Positions 34,481-43,008 of a DNA stretch of 64,000 nucleotides are shown here, piece after piece. The notes below the pieces were generated by a model. The model made no database searches. It was given only the letters and a program-made list of their open reading frames with translations, and was not told the origin of the DNA. Made by a program: the position numbers and the translations under genes. The DNA comes from Natronomonas marina (GTDB lineage: Archaea; Halobacteriota; Halobacteria; Halobacteriales; Haloarculaceae). Every line of letters begins with the position of its first letter. Within the stretch, counting starts at the first letter, position 1. The stretch spans positions 806,001 through 870,000 of the forward strand of contig NZ_CP101154.1 of assembly GCF_024298905.1 (NCBI RefSeq), in the 5' to 3' direction.

Positions 34481-35145
34481 ACCGTCGCCGCTCCGCATCG
34501 AGGCCTCCCTCCCTACGGTCGGTCTACAGTCCGCACTCCGCGGCTCCCGATGGTCGCCGCTCCGTCTCGAGGACTCCCTCCCTACGGTCGGTCTACAGTC
34601 CGCACTCCGCGGCTCCCGATGGTCGCCGCTCCGTCTCGAGGACTCCCTCCCTACGGTCGGTCTACAGTCCGCACTCCGCGGCTCCCGATGGTCGCCGCTC
34701 CGTCTCGAGGACTCCCTCCCTACGGTCGGTCTACAGTCCGCACTCCGCGGCTCCCGATGGTCGCCGCTCCGTCTCGAGGACTCCCTCCCTACGGTCGGTC
34801 TACAGTCCGCACTCCGCGGCTCCCGATGGTCGCCGCTCCGTCTCGAGGACTCCCTCCCTACGGTCGGTCTACAGTCCGCACTCCGCGGCTCCCGATGGTC
34901 GCCGCTCCGTCTCGAGGACTCCCTCCCTACGGTCGGTCTACAGTCCGCACTCCGCGGCTCCCGATGGTCGCCGCTCCGTCTCGAGGACTCCCTCCCTACG
35001 GTCGGTCTACAGTCCGCACTCCGCGGCTCCCGATGGTCGCCGCTCCGTCTCGAGGACTCCCTCCCTACGGTCGGTCTACAGTCCGCACTCCGCGGCTCCC
35101 GATGGTCGCCGCTCCGTCTCGAGGACTCCCTCCCTACGGTCGGTC
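34481..35145. repeat. 69-bp tandem repeat array (one diverged copy plus nine identical)
   Basis: A 69-base unit starting atggtcgccgctccgtctcg recurs head to tail at 34550, 34619, 34688, 34757, 34826, 34895, 34964, 35033 and 35102, identical by eye; the last copy is cut after 44 bases. A diverged copy with about five mismatches lies at 34481-34549, and a half copy precedes it from about 34455. There are no spacers. The last copy contains the stop codon and final codons of the CNNM/CBS gene on the minus strand (stop at 35134-35136). The array fills the 707 bases between the Nudix and CNNM genes; I see no gene in it. The long frames through it are artefacts of a unit divisible by three. Identity between copies suggests recent amplification. 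Confidence 0.95.
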
Positions 35146-36210
35146 GTCCTCGCTCTCCTCGCTCTCTTCATCGAGCGGGTCCTCCAGTTCGCCCATCACG
35201 GCCTCGAAGGCGTCCGTCGCGGTGACGAGTCCGACCACCTCGCCCTCCGAGAGCACCAGCGCCAGTTCCTGGCTTTCGGCCTGGAACTGGTCGATAGCGT
35301 CGCTGACGCTCGTCTCGGGCGTGACCGTCATCGGCGGCGCGGCGAGGTCGGCGAGGCTCTGCTCGCCGGAGCGAACCGCCTCGATGTGGTCCAGCACCGC
35401 GGGCACGTAGACGATACCCTCGAAGTCTCCGGGTTCCTCGCCGACGAGTGGGTAGCGGGTGTGCGGCGTCTCTATCATCCGTTCGAGGTTCTCGTCGGGG
35501 TCCAGTTCGGTCGACAGGAAGACCACGTCCTCGGTGTCGACCATCACGCTGTCGACCGGGATCTGCCCGGCGTCGAGCGCACCGACGATCTCCTCGTGGC
35601 GTTCCTCGGGGAGGTCACCCTGCTCCAGGAGCGTGTCGAGCCGGTTTCGGAGCTGTGCGCGGGTCTCGATGACCTCCTCGCCAGTCTCCAGCCACGCGCC
35701 GGTCATCTCGATGCCGAACAGCCCGAGCGTCCACTTGGCGACGGTGTCGCCGATTTCCATGACCGGCCGGATGAGCTTCGTGAAGTAGTACAGCGGCGTC
35801 GCGCCGTACCGGCAGACGAACTTGGTCCGCTCGACGCCGAGGTAGGTCGGCGTCTGCTCGCCGTGGGTGAGGTGGACGAGGTTGATGATGACGAACGCGA
35901 TTATGCCGCCGGCACCGACCGCGGCCAGCGCGGTGTTGTGGAACAGCGGCTCGAAAATCGCCCCGAGCGCCGGCTCTGCGACGATACCGACCGCGATGCT
36001 GGAGGCGGTGATGCCGACCTGGCAGGCGGTGAGATAGATCTCCAGTTCGTCGGTCATCTCCCAGGCCCGGCGCAGGCTCGGTTGGTCGAACTCCGCTTCG
36101 GTGTACTGGCGGACTCGCGTCAGCGCGAACTCGATGGCGACGAAGAAGCCGTTCGCCAGAATGAGCAACACGCCGGCGACGAGTCGCAGGCCGACTTCCA
36201 GCGGGGTCAT
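35134..36210 (-). CDS. CNNM (DUF21) transporter-like protein with CBS domains
   Basis: A 358-residue membrane protein of the CNNM/hemolysin family. The N-terminal DUF21 part (about residues 1-180) has four hydrophobic helices, with LANGFFVAIEFALTRVR at the start and HGEQTPTYLGVERTKF in the position of the usual GExxPK motif. Two CBS domains follow at about residues 200-340 (VMVDTEDVVFLSTELD, and VTPETSVSDAIDQFQAE). Such proteins move or sense magnesium or other divalent cations. The ATG at 36210 fits a minus-strand TATA box at 36231-36240; the frame could reach 36267 but that part is upstream of the promoter. The last codons and stop lie inside the tandem-repeat array, so the C-terminus may vary between strains. 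Confidence 0.88.
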   Translation of the reverse strand: MTPLEVGLRLVAGVLLILANGFFVAIEFALTRVRQYTEAEFDQPSLRRAWEMTDELEIYLTACQVGITASSIAVGIVAEPALGAIFEPLFHNTALAAVGAGGIIAFVIINLVHLTHGEQTPTYLGVERTKFVCRYGATPLYYFTKLIRPVMEIGDTVAKWTLGLFGIEMTGAWLETGEEVIETRAQLRNRLDTLLEQGDLPEERHEEIVGALDAGQIPVDSVMVDTEDVVFLSTELDPDENLERMIETPHTRYPLVGEEPGDFEGIVYVPAVLDHIEAVRSGEQSLADLAAPPMTVTPETSVSDAIDQFQAESQELALVLSEGEVVGLVTATDAFEAVMGELEDPLDEESEESEDDRP

Positions 36211-36230
36211 ACCCCTCGCTTGAACTTCAT

Positions 36231-36266
36231 GTTTTAAGTGAGCGGTGGTTTCCGACCGATATAACA
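36231..36266. promoter_or_regulatory. Divergent promoters of the CNNM and stress-protein genes
   Basis: On the minus strand cacttaaaac (36231-36240) sits about 26 bases before the CNNM start at 36210. On the plus strand gatataaca (36258-36266) sits about 30 bases before the universal stress protein ATG at 36295. The two cores are about 25 bases apart, so the transcripts may influence each other. Confidence 0.5.
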
Positions 36267-36294
36267 CGGGTGGTGTGTTACTCCTTTACGGACC

Positions 36295-36687
36295 ATGACG
36301 GACGTACTACTCGCGGTCGACGACAGCGAGGAACGGGCCCGGGCACAGGCCGAGGAGATAGCCGCCCTCGACTGGGACGTCGTCGAGGTGACGATCCTCC
36401 ACGTCTTCACCGACAACGTCGAGGGGGCCAGCGTCAGCCAGTTCGCCCCGGCACGGGAGGCACGCGACGCCCTGGAGGACGCCGGCATCGAGGTAACGCT
36501 GGCGGAGACCAGCGGTCCTCCCGGCGAGCAGGTGGTCGCCTACGCCGAGGAGACCGACGCCGACCTGGTGTCCGTCGCCGGGCGCAACCGCTCGCCGGCC
36601 GGCAAGGCCGTCTTCGGCAGCGTCTCCCAGTCGGTCATGCTCAACACCGAGATTCCGGTGCTGTACTGCCCCGTCGAGACGGAGTGA
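36295..36687 (+). CDS. Universal stress protein (UspA family)
   Basis: A 130-residue UspA-domain protein. It starts VLLAVDDSEERARAQAEE and has the ATP-binding loop AGRNRSPAGKAVFGSVSQSV near residue 95, which matches G-x2-G-x9-G(S/T) in looser form. ATP binding is therefore likely, but enzymatic activity is not implied. It is a single-domain protein with its own promoter, divergent from the CNNM gene. A short GC hairpin (gggcg/cgccc around 36744-36756) downstream may end the transcript. Confidence 0.88.
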   Translation: MTDVLLAVDDSEERARAQAEEIAALDWDVVEVTILHVFTDNVEGASVSQFAPAREARDALEDAGIEVTLAETSGPPGEQVVAYAEETDADLVSVAGRNRSPAGKAVFGSVSQSVMLNTEIPVLYCPVETE

Positions 36688-36959
36688 GGACGCCGAGTGA
36701 TCGGCGAGACGCCGACGGAACGCCGACACGAGCGGCGTTGGACGGGCGAAACGCCCGCCACGACGGCACCGGTCAGTAGACCGGCGGTAGCGGCCGTCCC
36801 TCGAATCGGTCGCCTACCTGCGAGTCCGGGCGTCCGTCGCCACGTCGACGAATCGGAGTAGGCACGTATCGTGGGATTACCGTGTCGAGCGCCGGTTAAT
36901 CGGTCCGTAGCGGGCGGCGAGTCGCCACATAACAATACGAATCCTGGCCGGCGGGACAG

Positions 36960-37244
36960 ATGGCTATGGCAACACAATCGAAGGGTCTCTGGGAACGCGC
37001 AGTAGACCCCTGGTGAGACGCGCTCGGCCTGGCCGGAGCGATCCTCCTCGGAGTTGTACTGTTCTTCTTCCCGGAGCCGACCACGTCCGTGCTCGGTGCG
37101 ATAATCATCGTCGCCGCCGCCCTCGTTTGGCTCGGCGTCGACTTCAGACAGGAGATGAAGTTCTCCCGACGGATGGAGGGCAGACGGACCGTCGCAGGCG
37201 AGGAGCGCGAAGTCGAAGCGGAAGAAGAGGAAGAAGAGGAGTAG
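36960..37244 (+). pseudogene. Small membrane-protein gene with in-frame TGA
   Basis: Starting with ATG at 36960 or 36966 the frame reads 18 codons ending VDPW, then TGA at 37014-37016. It then continues open for 75 codons to TAG at 37242-37244. The second part begins DALGLAGAILLGVVLFFFPE, has a second hydrophobic stretch (LGAIIIVAAALVWLGV) and ends with a highly acidic tail of about ten Glu. This looks like a two-helix membrane protein of about 94 residues in which a Trp codon after PW became TGA. No ATG or GTG lies just after the TGA to restart before the first helix. A promoter-like cacataacaata remains about 30 bases upstream. A sequencing error is an alternative. Confidence 0.6.
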
Positions 37245-37274
37245 CCGACGCGGGCGCGGACGAACGCCTCGTTT

Positions 37275-38345
37275 TCACTCGACGAGCGAGTCGATGTAGC
37301 GGCCGACGTGGTCGTCCATCCGGCGCTTGAAGCCGGCCTGCCGCGCCAGGCGGTCCAGTTCCCTGGCGACGAGGCTGCCGTACTGGACGGCCTTCTTGTC
37401 CCGGCGCCTGATCTCGGCCGGCAGGAAGTCGGCGGCGCGCCGGAGCGCGACCTTCCGCTCGTCGCCGTCGACGAGCAACTCGGCCGGTAGCCGCAGCGCC
37501 GCCGCGACGACCCGGTCGTCCAGCAGCGGCGCGACGGGTTCGACGCCGGCGGCCCGCAGCGCGAGGACGTCCCGTTCGAGCTGGGCGGGCAGCGAGCCGA
37601 CCACCTCCCGGGTCGCTCCCCGGACGGTGTCGGCCTCCAGGCGGTCGTCCTCGGCCGGATTCGCCACCTTCGCGTAGCCGCCGAGGAGTTCGTCGGCGCC
37701 CTGCCCGACTGCGAGGCGGTCGTAGCCCGCGGCGGCCGCCCGCTCGCCGACCAGATACAGCGGCAGCGCGATGCCGACGTCCATCGGGTTCGAGCGGCCG
37801 GTGGCCGCCACGATTTCGGGGACGGCCCGCTCGATGTCGGCGTGCGTGAACTCGACGACGCGGACCTCGCGGTCGAGTGCCGCCGCGGCCGAGCGGGCCG
37901 CCTCGACGTCGTGGCTGTCCTCGAACCCGCCGACGAACAGTGGGCCGTCGGTCCGTGCGGCCAGCACCGACGAGTCGACCCCGCCGGAGAAGGCGACCGC
38001 CGGGGCGCCGTCCACGCCGTCGACGGCGTCGGTTATCGCCGCCCGTACCGCCTCGACCGCCCGGCCGGACTCCGCGTACGGCTCGGGGTCGGGGAGCGTC
38101 CACGCACGCGTGTCGCCGTCTTCGTCGCGGAGGTGGCCGGCCGGGACCGGGGTCGGCTCCGAGAGGTCGGTCGGGTCGGGGCTGTGGGCCGCCGGGTCGC
38201 CGGGTTCGGAGAAGATCGGATACCGCCCGAGCACGTCCCGGACGAGCCGGCCGTCGTCGAGTGCGCCGGCGAAGCCGACGGTGCCGGGCAGCGGGTCGTC
38301 GGCGTCGAGGGCCGCCCGGACGACGGCGCGGTCGGCGCCCTGCAT
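37275..38345 (-). CDS. Asparagine-synthase-like protein with degenerate glutaminase domain
   Basis: A 356-residue protein. The C-terminal part (about residues 95-350) is an asparagine-synthetase-type ATP pyrophosphatase domain with the PP-loop AFSGGVDSSVLAAR near residue 116 and GQGADELLGGYAK near residue 215. The first 90 residues resemble the end of a class II glutaminase domain (VGFAGALDDGRLVRDVLGRYPIF) but lack the N-terminal catalytic Cys; the protein begins MQGADRAVV. It may therefore use free ammonia or a different amine, or act on another carboxylate. The ATG at 38345 overlaps the stop codon of the PHP-domain gene by one base, so the two are coupled. Confidence 0.82.
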   Translation of the reverse strand: MQGADRAVVRAALDADDPLPGTVGFAGALDDGRLVRDVLGRYPIFSEPGDPAAHSPDPTDLSEPTPVPAGHLRDEDGDTRAWTLPDPEPYAESGRAVEAVRAAITDAVDGVDGAPAVAFSGGVDSSVLAARTDGPLFVGGFEDSHDVEAARSAAAALDREVRVVEFTHADIERAVPEIVAATGRSNPMDVGIALPLYLVGERAAAAGYDRLAVGQGADELLGGYAKVANPAEDDRLEADTVRGATREVVGSLPAQLERDVLALRAAGVEPVAPLLDDRVVAAALRLPAELLVDGDERKVALRRAADFLPAEIRRRDKKAVQYGSLVARELDRLARQAGFKRRMDDHVGRYIDSLVE

Positions 38346-39022
38346 CACCACGGCAGCATCGACCGGAGTCGCCGGGTGACGCCGCCCCCGAACTGCTGGA
38401 CGCTGATGAACCAGGGCGTTCGCTTGCCGACGACGGTGGTCCGGCCCTCCTGAACGGCGTCGAGTATCCCCTCGGCGCTGCGGTGGTAGGCGTCGACCTC
38501 GGTGACGGCCTGTCCGACCATCTCGGCGATGTGGGCGTCGCTGCCCGCGGTCTTTGGCAGCCCGTGCGTCTCGGCGAATCGCTCGGCCTGGCGGTTGGCC
38601 CGACCGGTCAGCAGCCGGGAGTTGTACACCTCGATGGCGTCGGCGCTGGCCAGTTGCTCGCGGGTGACGTGGGCGGCGACGCCGTGCCGCGACGACTGGA
38701 AGGGGTGGGGAACGACCGCGATACCGCCCAGATCGCGGATGTACTCCAGCGTCTCGTCGAAGGGGAGACCGGCGGGGACGAGTTCCTCGACGCCGAGCGC
38801 GAGGACGTGGCCGGCGGCGCTGGAGACCTCCATCCCCGGAATGCCGACGAGACCGTACTCCCGGGCGGCGGCGGCGGCCGACAGCGAGGCCTCTATCTCG
38901 TCGTGGTCGGTGACTGCGAGGGCGTCGAGCCCGACCGCCTCCGCCTGTTCCAAGAGGAGTTCGACGGGGTCTCGGCCGTCGTACGACAGCTCGGAGTGGG
39001 CGTGGAGTTCGACCGACAGCAC
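38345..39022 (-). CDS. PHP-domain phosphoesterase
   Basis: A 225-residue PHP-domain metallohydrolase. The metal motifs are ELHAHSELSYDGRDP at the start, AVTDHDEIE near residue 38, the Glu in IPGMEVSS, VVPHPFQSSRHG near residue 105 and AGSDAHIAEM near residue 170, a full set of ligands. The GTG at 39022 puts the first motif at residue 6; no ATG is available nearby in this frame. It is upstream of and coupled to the asparagine-synthase-like gene, hinting at a shared pathway that I cannot name. Confidence 0.88.
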   Translation of the reverse strand: MLSVELHAHSELSYDGRDPVELLLEQAEAVGLDALAVTDHDEIEASLSAAAAAREYGLVGIPGMEVSSAAGHVLALGVEELVPAGLPFDETLEYIRDLGGIAVVPHPFQSSRHGVAAHVTREQLASADAIEVYNSRLLTGRANRQAERFAETHGLPKTAGSDAHIAEMVGQAVTEVDAYHRSAEGILDAVQEGRTTVVGKRTPWFISVQQFGGGVTRRLRSMLPW

Positions 39023-39075
39023 AGTCGCCCGTAGCGACGCCGTCACGAAAAGCCTCCGGGTCCGGCAGCCGGTAC

Positions 39076-39891
39076 CTACCGGAGCTCCCGGGTGACGGGC
39101 CGGGTCCAGTGGAGTTCCTGGATGACCGAGACCTCGCGGTCGCCCACTCGCGCGTCGTACCGGACCGTCAGCCGCCGTATCCGGCCGTCCGGCCCGACCG
39201 ACGCGCGAACCGAGCCGTCGCTGACATCGGTGAGAAACTCCGGGACGGCCGCGTCGGCGACGCGACCGTTCGACACCCGATAGTCGGACGACGGGGGTCT
39301 CTCCACGACGGCGGCTCCGTCGAGGAGGGCGGCGATCTCGGCCCCGCCGTCCTCGAGGACGGGCGCGACGAGCGGGGGCGCGTCGTCGTCCCGGGTCAGT
39401 CCATCGACGAACCCCCGACGGGTCGCCGCGGTCCCGTTGTCGAACCGCACCTCGCGGGCCGACGTCGCGTCCGTCGCGTCCGGCACGAAGCGGGCGGTCG
39501 CCGGTCCCTCGTAGGTCCGACGTCGGAGCGACAGCCCGCCGAGGACGGTCCGGTTCTCGCGGTACGACAGCAGCGTTGCCTCGCCCGTCTCGACGCGGAA
39601 GGTCACGACGCGTCTGCGCGGGACCGACAGCGAGTCGGCGTGTCGGGCGACGAGCGTCGCCCCGTCGACGGTACCGTTCTCGATTCCCAGGCCCGCCGGA
39701 ACGGCGTCCCGACCGCCCTCCTCCGGCGACGGCACCGGCGCCGGCGTGACCGTCGTCGGGTCGGGCCCGCCGGCCGGGGCACTGCCGCATCCCGCCAGAA
39801 CCAGCAGGCAGGCGACGAGGAGGAGGCGGCGGCCGCGCACGGTCTGCCTCCGGGGCCGCGTGGTGGTAACGCTTCCGCCCCCGTCTTGCAC
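39076..39891 (-). CDS. LolA-like haloarchaeal lipoprotein
   Basis: A 271-residue predicted lipoprotein. The signal (RRLLLVACLLVLAGC) ends in a lipobox and is followed by a Pro/Thr linker. The mature domain of about 220 residues is beta-rich, with repeated strands such as RRRVVTFRVETGEATLLSY and GRIRRLTVRYDARVGD, resembling the LolA-like haloarchaeal lipoproteins (DUF7537-type). The start is ambiguous: GTG at 39891 fits the minus-strand TATA-like cgaataaatc at 39910-39919 as a leaderless start, while ATG at 39903 adds MCTF. It is divergent from purL. The role may be binding a lipid or lipoprotein, which is inference. Confidence 0.72.
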   Translation of the reverse strand: MQDGGGSVTTTRPRRQTVRGRRLLLVACLLVLAGCGSAPAGGPDPTTVTPAPVPSPEEGGRDAVPAGLGIENGTVDGATLVARHADSLSVPRRRVVTFRVETGEATLLSYRENRTVLGGLSLRRRTYEGPATARFVPDATDATSAREVRFDNGTAATRRGFVDGLTRDDDAPPLVAPVLEDGGAEIAALLDGAAVVERPPSSDYRVSNGRVADAAVPEFLTDVSDGSVRASVGPDGRIRRLTVRYDARVGDREVSVIQELHWTRPVTRELR

Positions 39892-39909
39892 GAACGTGCA
39901 CATGAAAAG

Positions 39910-39920
39910 CGATTTATTCG
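39910..39920. promoter_or_regulatory. Shared TATA-like element of purL and the divergent lipoprotein
   Basis: The sequence cgatttattcg is nearly symmetrical. It lies about 28 bases before the purL ATG at 39943 on the plus strand and about 24 bases before the GTG at 39891 on the minus strand. One AT-rich element may thus serve both directions. Confidence 0.45.
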
Positions 39921-39942
39921 GCCGAAGGTAGCATCCACCTGA

Positions 39943-42093
39943 ATGAGTCTCTCGCCGTCGGACCGCAAACTCGTCGTCGAGGAGCTGGACCGGGAACCGA
40001 CGCCGGCCGAGGAGGCGCTGTTCGAGAACCTCTGGAGCGAGCACTGCGCGTACCGGTCCTCGCGGCCGCTGCTGTCGGCGTTCGACAGCGAGAGCGACGC
40101 GGTGGTCGTCGGCCCGGGCGACGACGCCGCCGTCGTCGCGCTGCCGGACCCCGAGACGGGCGAACCGGGCGACACCTACGTCACGATGGGCATCGAGAGC
40201 CACAACCACCCCTCCTACGTCGACCCCTTCGACGGCGCCGCCACCGGCGTCGGCGGCATCGTCCGCGACACCATGTCGATGGGCGCCTACCCCATCGCGC
40301 TGGCCGACAGTCTCTACTTCGGCGACTTCGACCGCGAGCACTCCCGCTACCTCTTCGAGGGCGTCGTCGAGGGCATCTCCCACTACGGCAACTGCATCGG
40401 CGTCCCGACGGTGACCGGCAGCGTCGCCTTCCACGACGACTACGAGGGCAATCCGCTGGTCAACGTCGCCTGCGTCGGCCTGACCGACGAGGAGCGACTG
40501 GTGACCGCCGAGGCGAAACGGCCGGGTAACAAACTGGTCCTCGTCGGCAACGCCACCGGCCGGGACGGGCTGGGCGGCGCCTCCTTCGCCAGCGAGGACC
40601 TCGACGAGGACGCCGAAACCGAGGACCGCCCGGCCGTCCAGGTGGGCGACCCCTACGCCGAGAAGCGGCTCATCGAGGCCAACGAGGAACTCCTCGAGGC
40701 CGACCTCGTCCGGGCGGCCCGCGACCTCGGCGCGGCGGGGCTGGGCGGCGCTTCCTCGGAACTGGTCGCCAAGGGCGGCCTCGGCGCCCGCATCGACCTC
40801 GAGGCCGTCCACCAGCGGGAACCGAACATGAACGCCCTCGAAATCCTGCTCGCGGAGTCCCAGGAACGGATGTGCTACGAGGTTCGGCCCGACGACGTCG
40901 CGGCCGTCGAGGCCATCGCCGAGAAGTACGACCTCGGCTGTTCGGTCATCGGCGAGGTGACCGAGGGCAACTACGTCTGCACCTTCGACGGCGAGGCGGT
41001 CGTCGACTGTGCCGCCGACTTTTTGGCCGACGGCGCCCCGATGAACGACCTGACGAGCGTCGAACCCGAACAGCCGGCCCGGGACCCCCCCGAGGTCGAC
41101 CTCGAAACCGCCTTCGAGACCGTCGTCGCCGCACCGAACACCGCCTCGAAGTCGTGGGTCTACCGGCAGTACGACCACGAGGTCGGCACGCGAACGGCGA
41201 TGAAGCCGGGCGACGACGCGGCCATCGTCGCCGTCCGGGAGGCCGGCGTCGGACTGGCCGTCTCGTCGGGCGCCGATCCCAACTGGACCGACGCCGCGCC
41301 CTACGACGGCGCCCGCGCCGTGGCCCTGGAGAACGCCACGAACCTCGCCGCGAAGGGCGCCGCCCCGCTCGCTGCCGTCGACTGTCTCAACGGCGGCAAC
41401 CCCGAGAAGCCCGAGGTGTACGGCGGCTTCGAGGCCATCGTCGACGGCCTCGCCGACATGTGTAGCGAACTCGACGTCCCCGTCGTCGGCGGGAACGTCT
41501 CGCTGTACAACGACTCCCCGACCGGGCCCATCCCGCCGACGCCGACGCTGGCGATGACGGGCACGAAGCCCGGCTACGAGGCGCCGACCGCGGCACTCGA
41601 CGGCGAGGGAACGCTGCTCGTGGTCGGCGGCGCCGACGGCGAGGCCGCCCGCCGTCTCGGTGGCTCGGAACTACTCGCCGAGTTCGGCGGCACCGACCGG
41701 TTTCCGTCGCTTCCCGACGACGCCGCCGCCGTCGTCGACGCCGTCGCGGACGTCGCCGACGCCGAGTCGACGCTGTCGACCCACGACGTCAGTCACGGCG
41801 GACTTGCGGTCGCACTCGCGGAGATGGTCGGCGAGGCGGGCGCCGACGTGACCCTCGACGCCGACCCCTCCGGACTCGAGGCGCTGTTCTCGGAGGCGGC
41901 CGGCCGCGTCGTCGTCGAGACGACCGACCCCGACGCCGTCCGCGAGCGCTTCGAGGGGGTCGCGCCCGTCGAGACGGTCGGCGAGGCGACCGACACCGGC
42001 CGCCTCGACCTCGCCGTCGGCGGGACGGAGCTGTCCTACACCGCCGAGGCGGTCGCCGACCTCCGGGACACCGTCGGATCGGCCCTGGAGTGA
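39943..42093 (+). CDS. purL: Phosphoribosylformylglycinamidine synthase subunit PurL
   Basis: A 716-residue PurL, which converts FGAR to FGAM with ATP and ammonia from the PurQ glutaminase in purine synthesis. It has the small-PurL layout of two AIRS-like repeats. Recognisable segments are [15 protein letters not shown] near residue 30, [25 protein letters not shown] near residue 85 with the catalytic His, and in the second repeat [12 protein letters not shown] and [13 protein letters not shown] near residue 517. The length is normal for archaeal PurL. purS and purQ are not adjacent. It has its own leaderless promoter. Confidence 0.96.
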   Translation: MSLSPSDRKLVVEELDREPTPAEEALFENLWSEHCAYRSSRPLLSAFDSESDAVVVGPGDDAAVVALPDPETGEPGDTYVTMGIESHNHPSYVDPFDGAATGVGGIVRDTMSMGAYPIALADSLYFGDFDREHSRYLFEGVVEGISHYGNCIGVPTVTGSVAFHDDYEGNPLVNVACVGLTDEERLVTAEAKRPGNKLVLVGNATGRDGLGGASFASEDLDEDAETEDRPAVQVGDPYAEKRLIEANEELLEADLVRAARDLGAAGLGGASSELVAKGGLGARIDLEAVHQREPNMNALEILLAESQERMCYEVRPDDVAAVEAIAEKYDLGCSVIGEVTEGNYVCTFDGEAVVDCAADFLADGAPMNDLTSVEPEQPARDPPEVDLETAFETVVAAPNTASKSWVYRQYDHEVGTRTAMKPGDDAAIVAVREAGVGLAVSSGADPNWTDAAPYDGARAVALENATNLAAKGAAPLAAVDCLNGGNPEKPEVYGGFEAIVDGLADMCSELDVPVVGGNVSLYNDSPTGPIPPTPTLAMTGTKPGYEAPTAALDGEGTLLVVGGADGEAARRLGGSELLAEFGGTDRFPSLPDDAAAVVDAVADVADAESTLSTHDVSHGGLAVALAEMVGEAGADVTLDADPSGLEALFSEAAGRVVVETTDPDAVRERFEGVAPVETVGEATDTGRLDLAVGGTELSYTAEAVADLRDTVGSALE

Positions 42094-42117
42094 CGCCGTC
42101 GGCGACACGTCCGAGCG

Positions 42118-43008
42118 TCACCGGCTTCCCGTCTGGAGCCGCCGGAGTACCGCCCGAAGACGCCGCCTGACGCCGTCGAACTCGGGCGGTGTGTCCTCCA
42201 TCCGCCGGCCGATACGCACGCTCGCCCACCCGAGGGCGACGCCGAAGACGACGTCGGTCGCCCAGTGGATGCCGAGGTACATCGTCGACAGGGCGACGCT
42301 GACCGCGAGGACGGCGGCGACGGGAACCCACAGCGGGTACTCCTCGCGGGTCGTCCAGGCGAGCAGTGCGGCGGTCACGGCCATTGAGGTGTGCAGCGAC
42401 GGGAAGACGTTCGTCTGGTGGTTGACCGACGCCGTGAGGAACTGGAACTGGGTGTACTGGGTGAACAGCAGTCCCTCGACGTCGCCCGCGATGACGTTCC
42501 GGGGGCCGTAGGCGATGAAGAGGACGTAACAGACGACGCCGATGACGTAGTTGGCGCCGTAGGCGACGACGGTCCTGCGGATCGGCTTCGGGTCCCGGAG
42601 CGCGAAGTACGCAACCACGGGAAACACCAGCAGGAAGACGTAGCCGAACACGTAGACGAACGAGAAGTACGCGGTCAGTTCGGGGCTGGCTCGGGCCTGC
42701 AGCCAGACGACGACCTGCGGGGCGGACGACCCGTACAGCGGCCACAGCAACAGTCCGTCGAGGCGGTGGATGTAGGGGGTGACGTTCAGACCGATGAGCC
42801 AGGAGATGCCCGGGCCGATGTCGCGGGCCACCTTGTTCGCCACCAGCACCACCGCGAGCAGGCCGAAGTACGGCGCGACGGACGAAAAACGCTCGCGGTA
42901 CTCGTATCTCGTCCGGACGAGTCGCTCGCGGCCGACGACGACGCCGGTGGTCACGAGAAGCATCGCCGCCACCACGGCGAGCACCTGCCCGAGGACGACG
43001 AAAAGCAT
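42118..43008 (-). CDS. PAP2-superfamily membrane phosphatase/transferase
   Basis: A 296-residue integral membrane protein with about six or seven helices. It carries the PAP2 active-site motifs in the variant used by the PAP2_3 / inositol-phosphotransferase-like group: FPSLHTSMAV (in place of PSGH) near residue 205, and STMYLGIHWATDVVFG near residue 245, which holds the second catalytic His and Asp. A canonical first KxxxxxxRP motif is not obvious. It may dephosphorylate lipid phosphates or transfer a head group. Its ATG overlaps the stop codon of the solute-binding protein by one base, an unusual pairing. Confidence 0.85.
   Translation of the reverse strand: MLFVVLGQVLAVVAAMLLVTTGVVVGRERLVRTRYEYRERFSSVAPYFGLLAVVLVANKVARDIGPGISWLIGLNVTPYIHRLDGLLLWPLYGSSAPQVVVWLQARASPELTAYFSFVYVFGYVFLLVFPVVAYFALRDPKPIRRTVVAYGANYVIGVVCYVLFIAYGPRNVIAGDVEGLLFTQYTQFQFLTASVNHQTNVFPSLHTSMAVTAALLAWTTREEYPLWVPVAAVLAVSVALSTMYLGIHWATDVVFGVALGWASVRIGRRMEDTPPEFDGVRRRLRAVLRRLQTGSR

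Noticed and set aside
34481-35145. CRISPR array
   Set aside because: The repeats are contiguous, 69 bases long, without spacers, and no cas gene is near.
33036-36237. Long plus-strand frames (over 700 codons) running through the 69-bp repeats
   Set aside because: The unit length is divisible by three, so any stop-free frame stays open through all copies. They overlap tfb, the Nudix gene and the CNNM gene in other frames and have no domain.
37014-37016. Selenocysteine codon at the in-frame TGA
   Set aside because: The context (PW before, DALG after) fits a lost Trp codon in a membrane protein, not a redox site. No selenocysteine insertion element is seen, and haloarchaea are not known to use selenocysteine.
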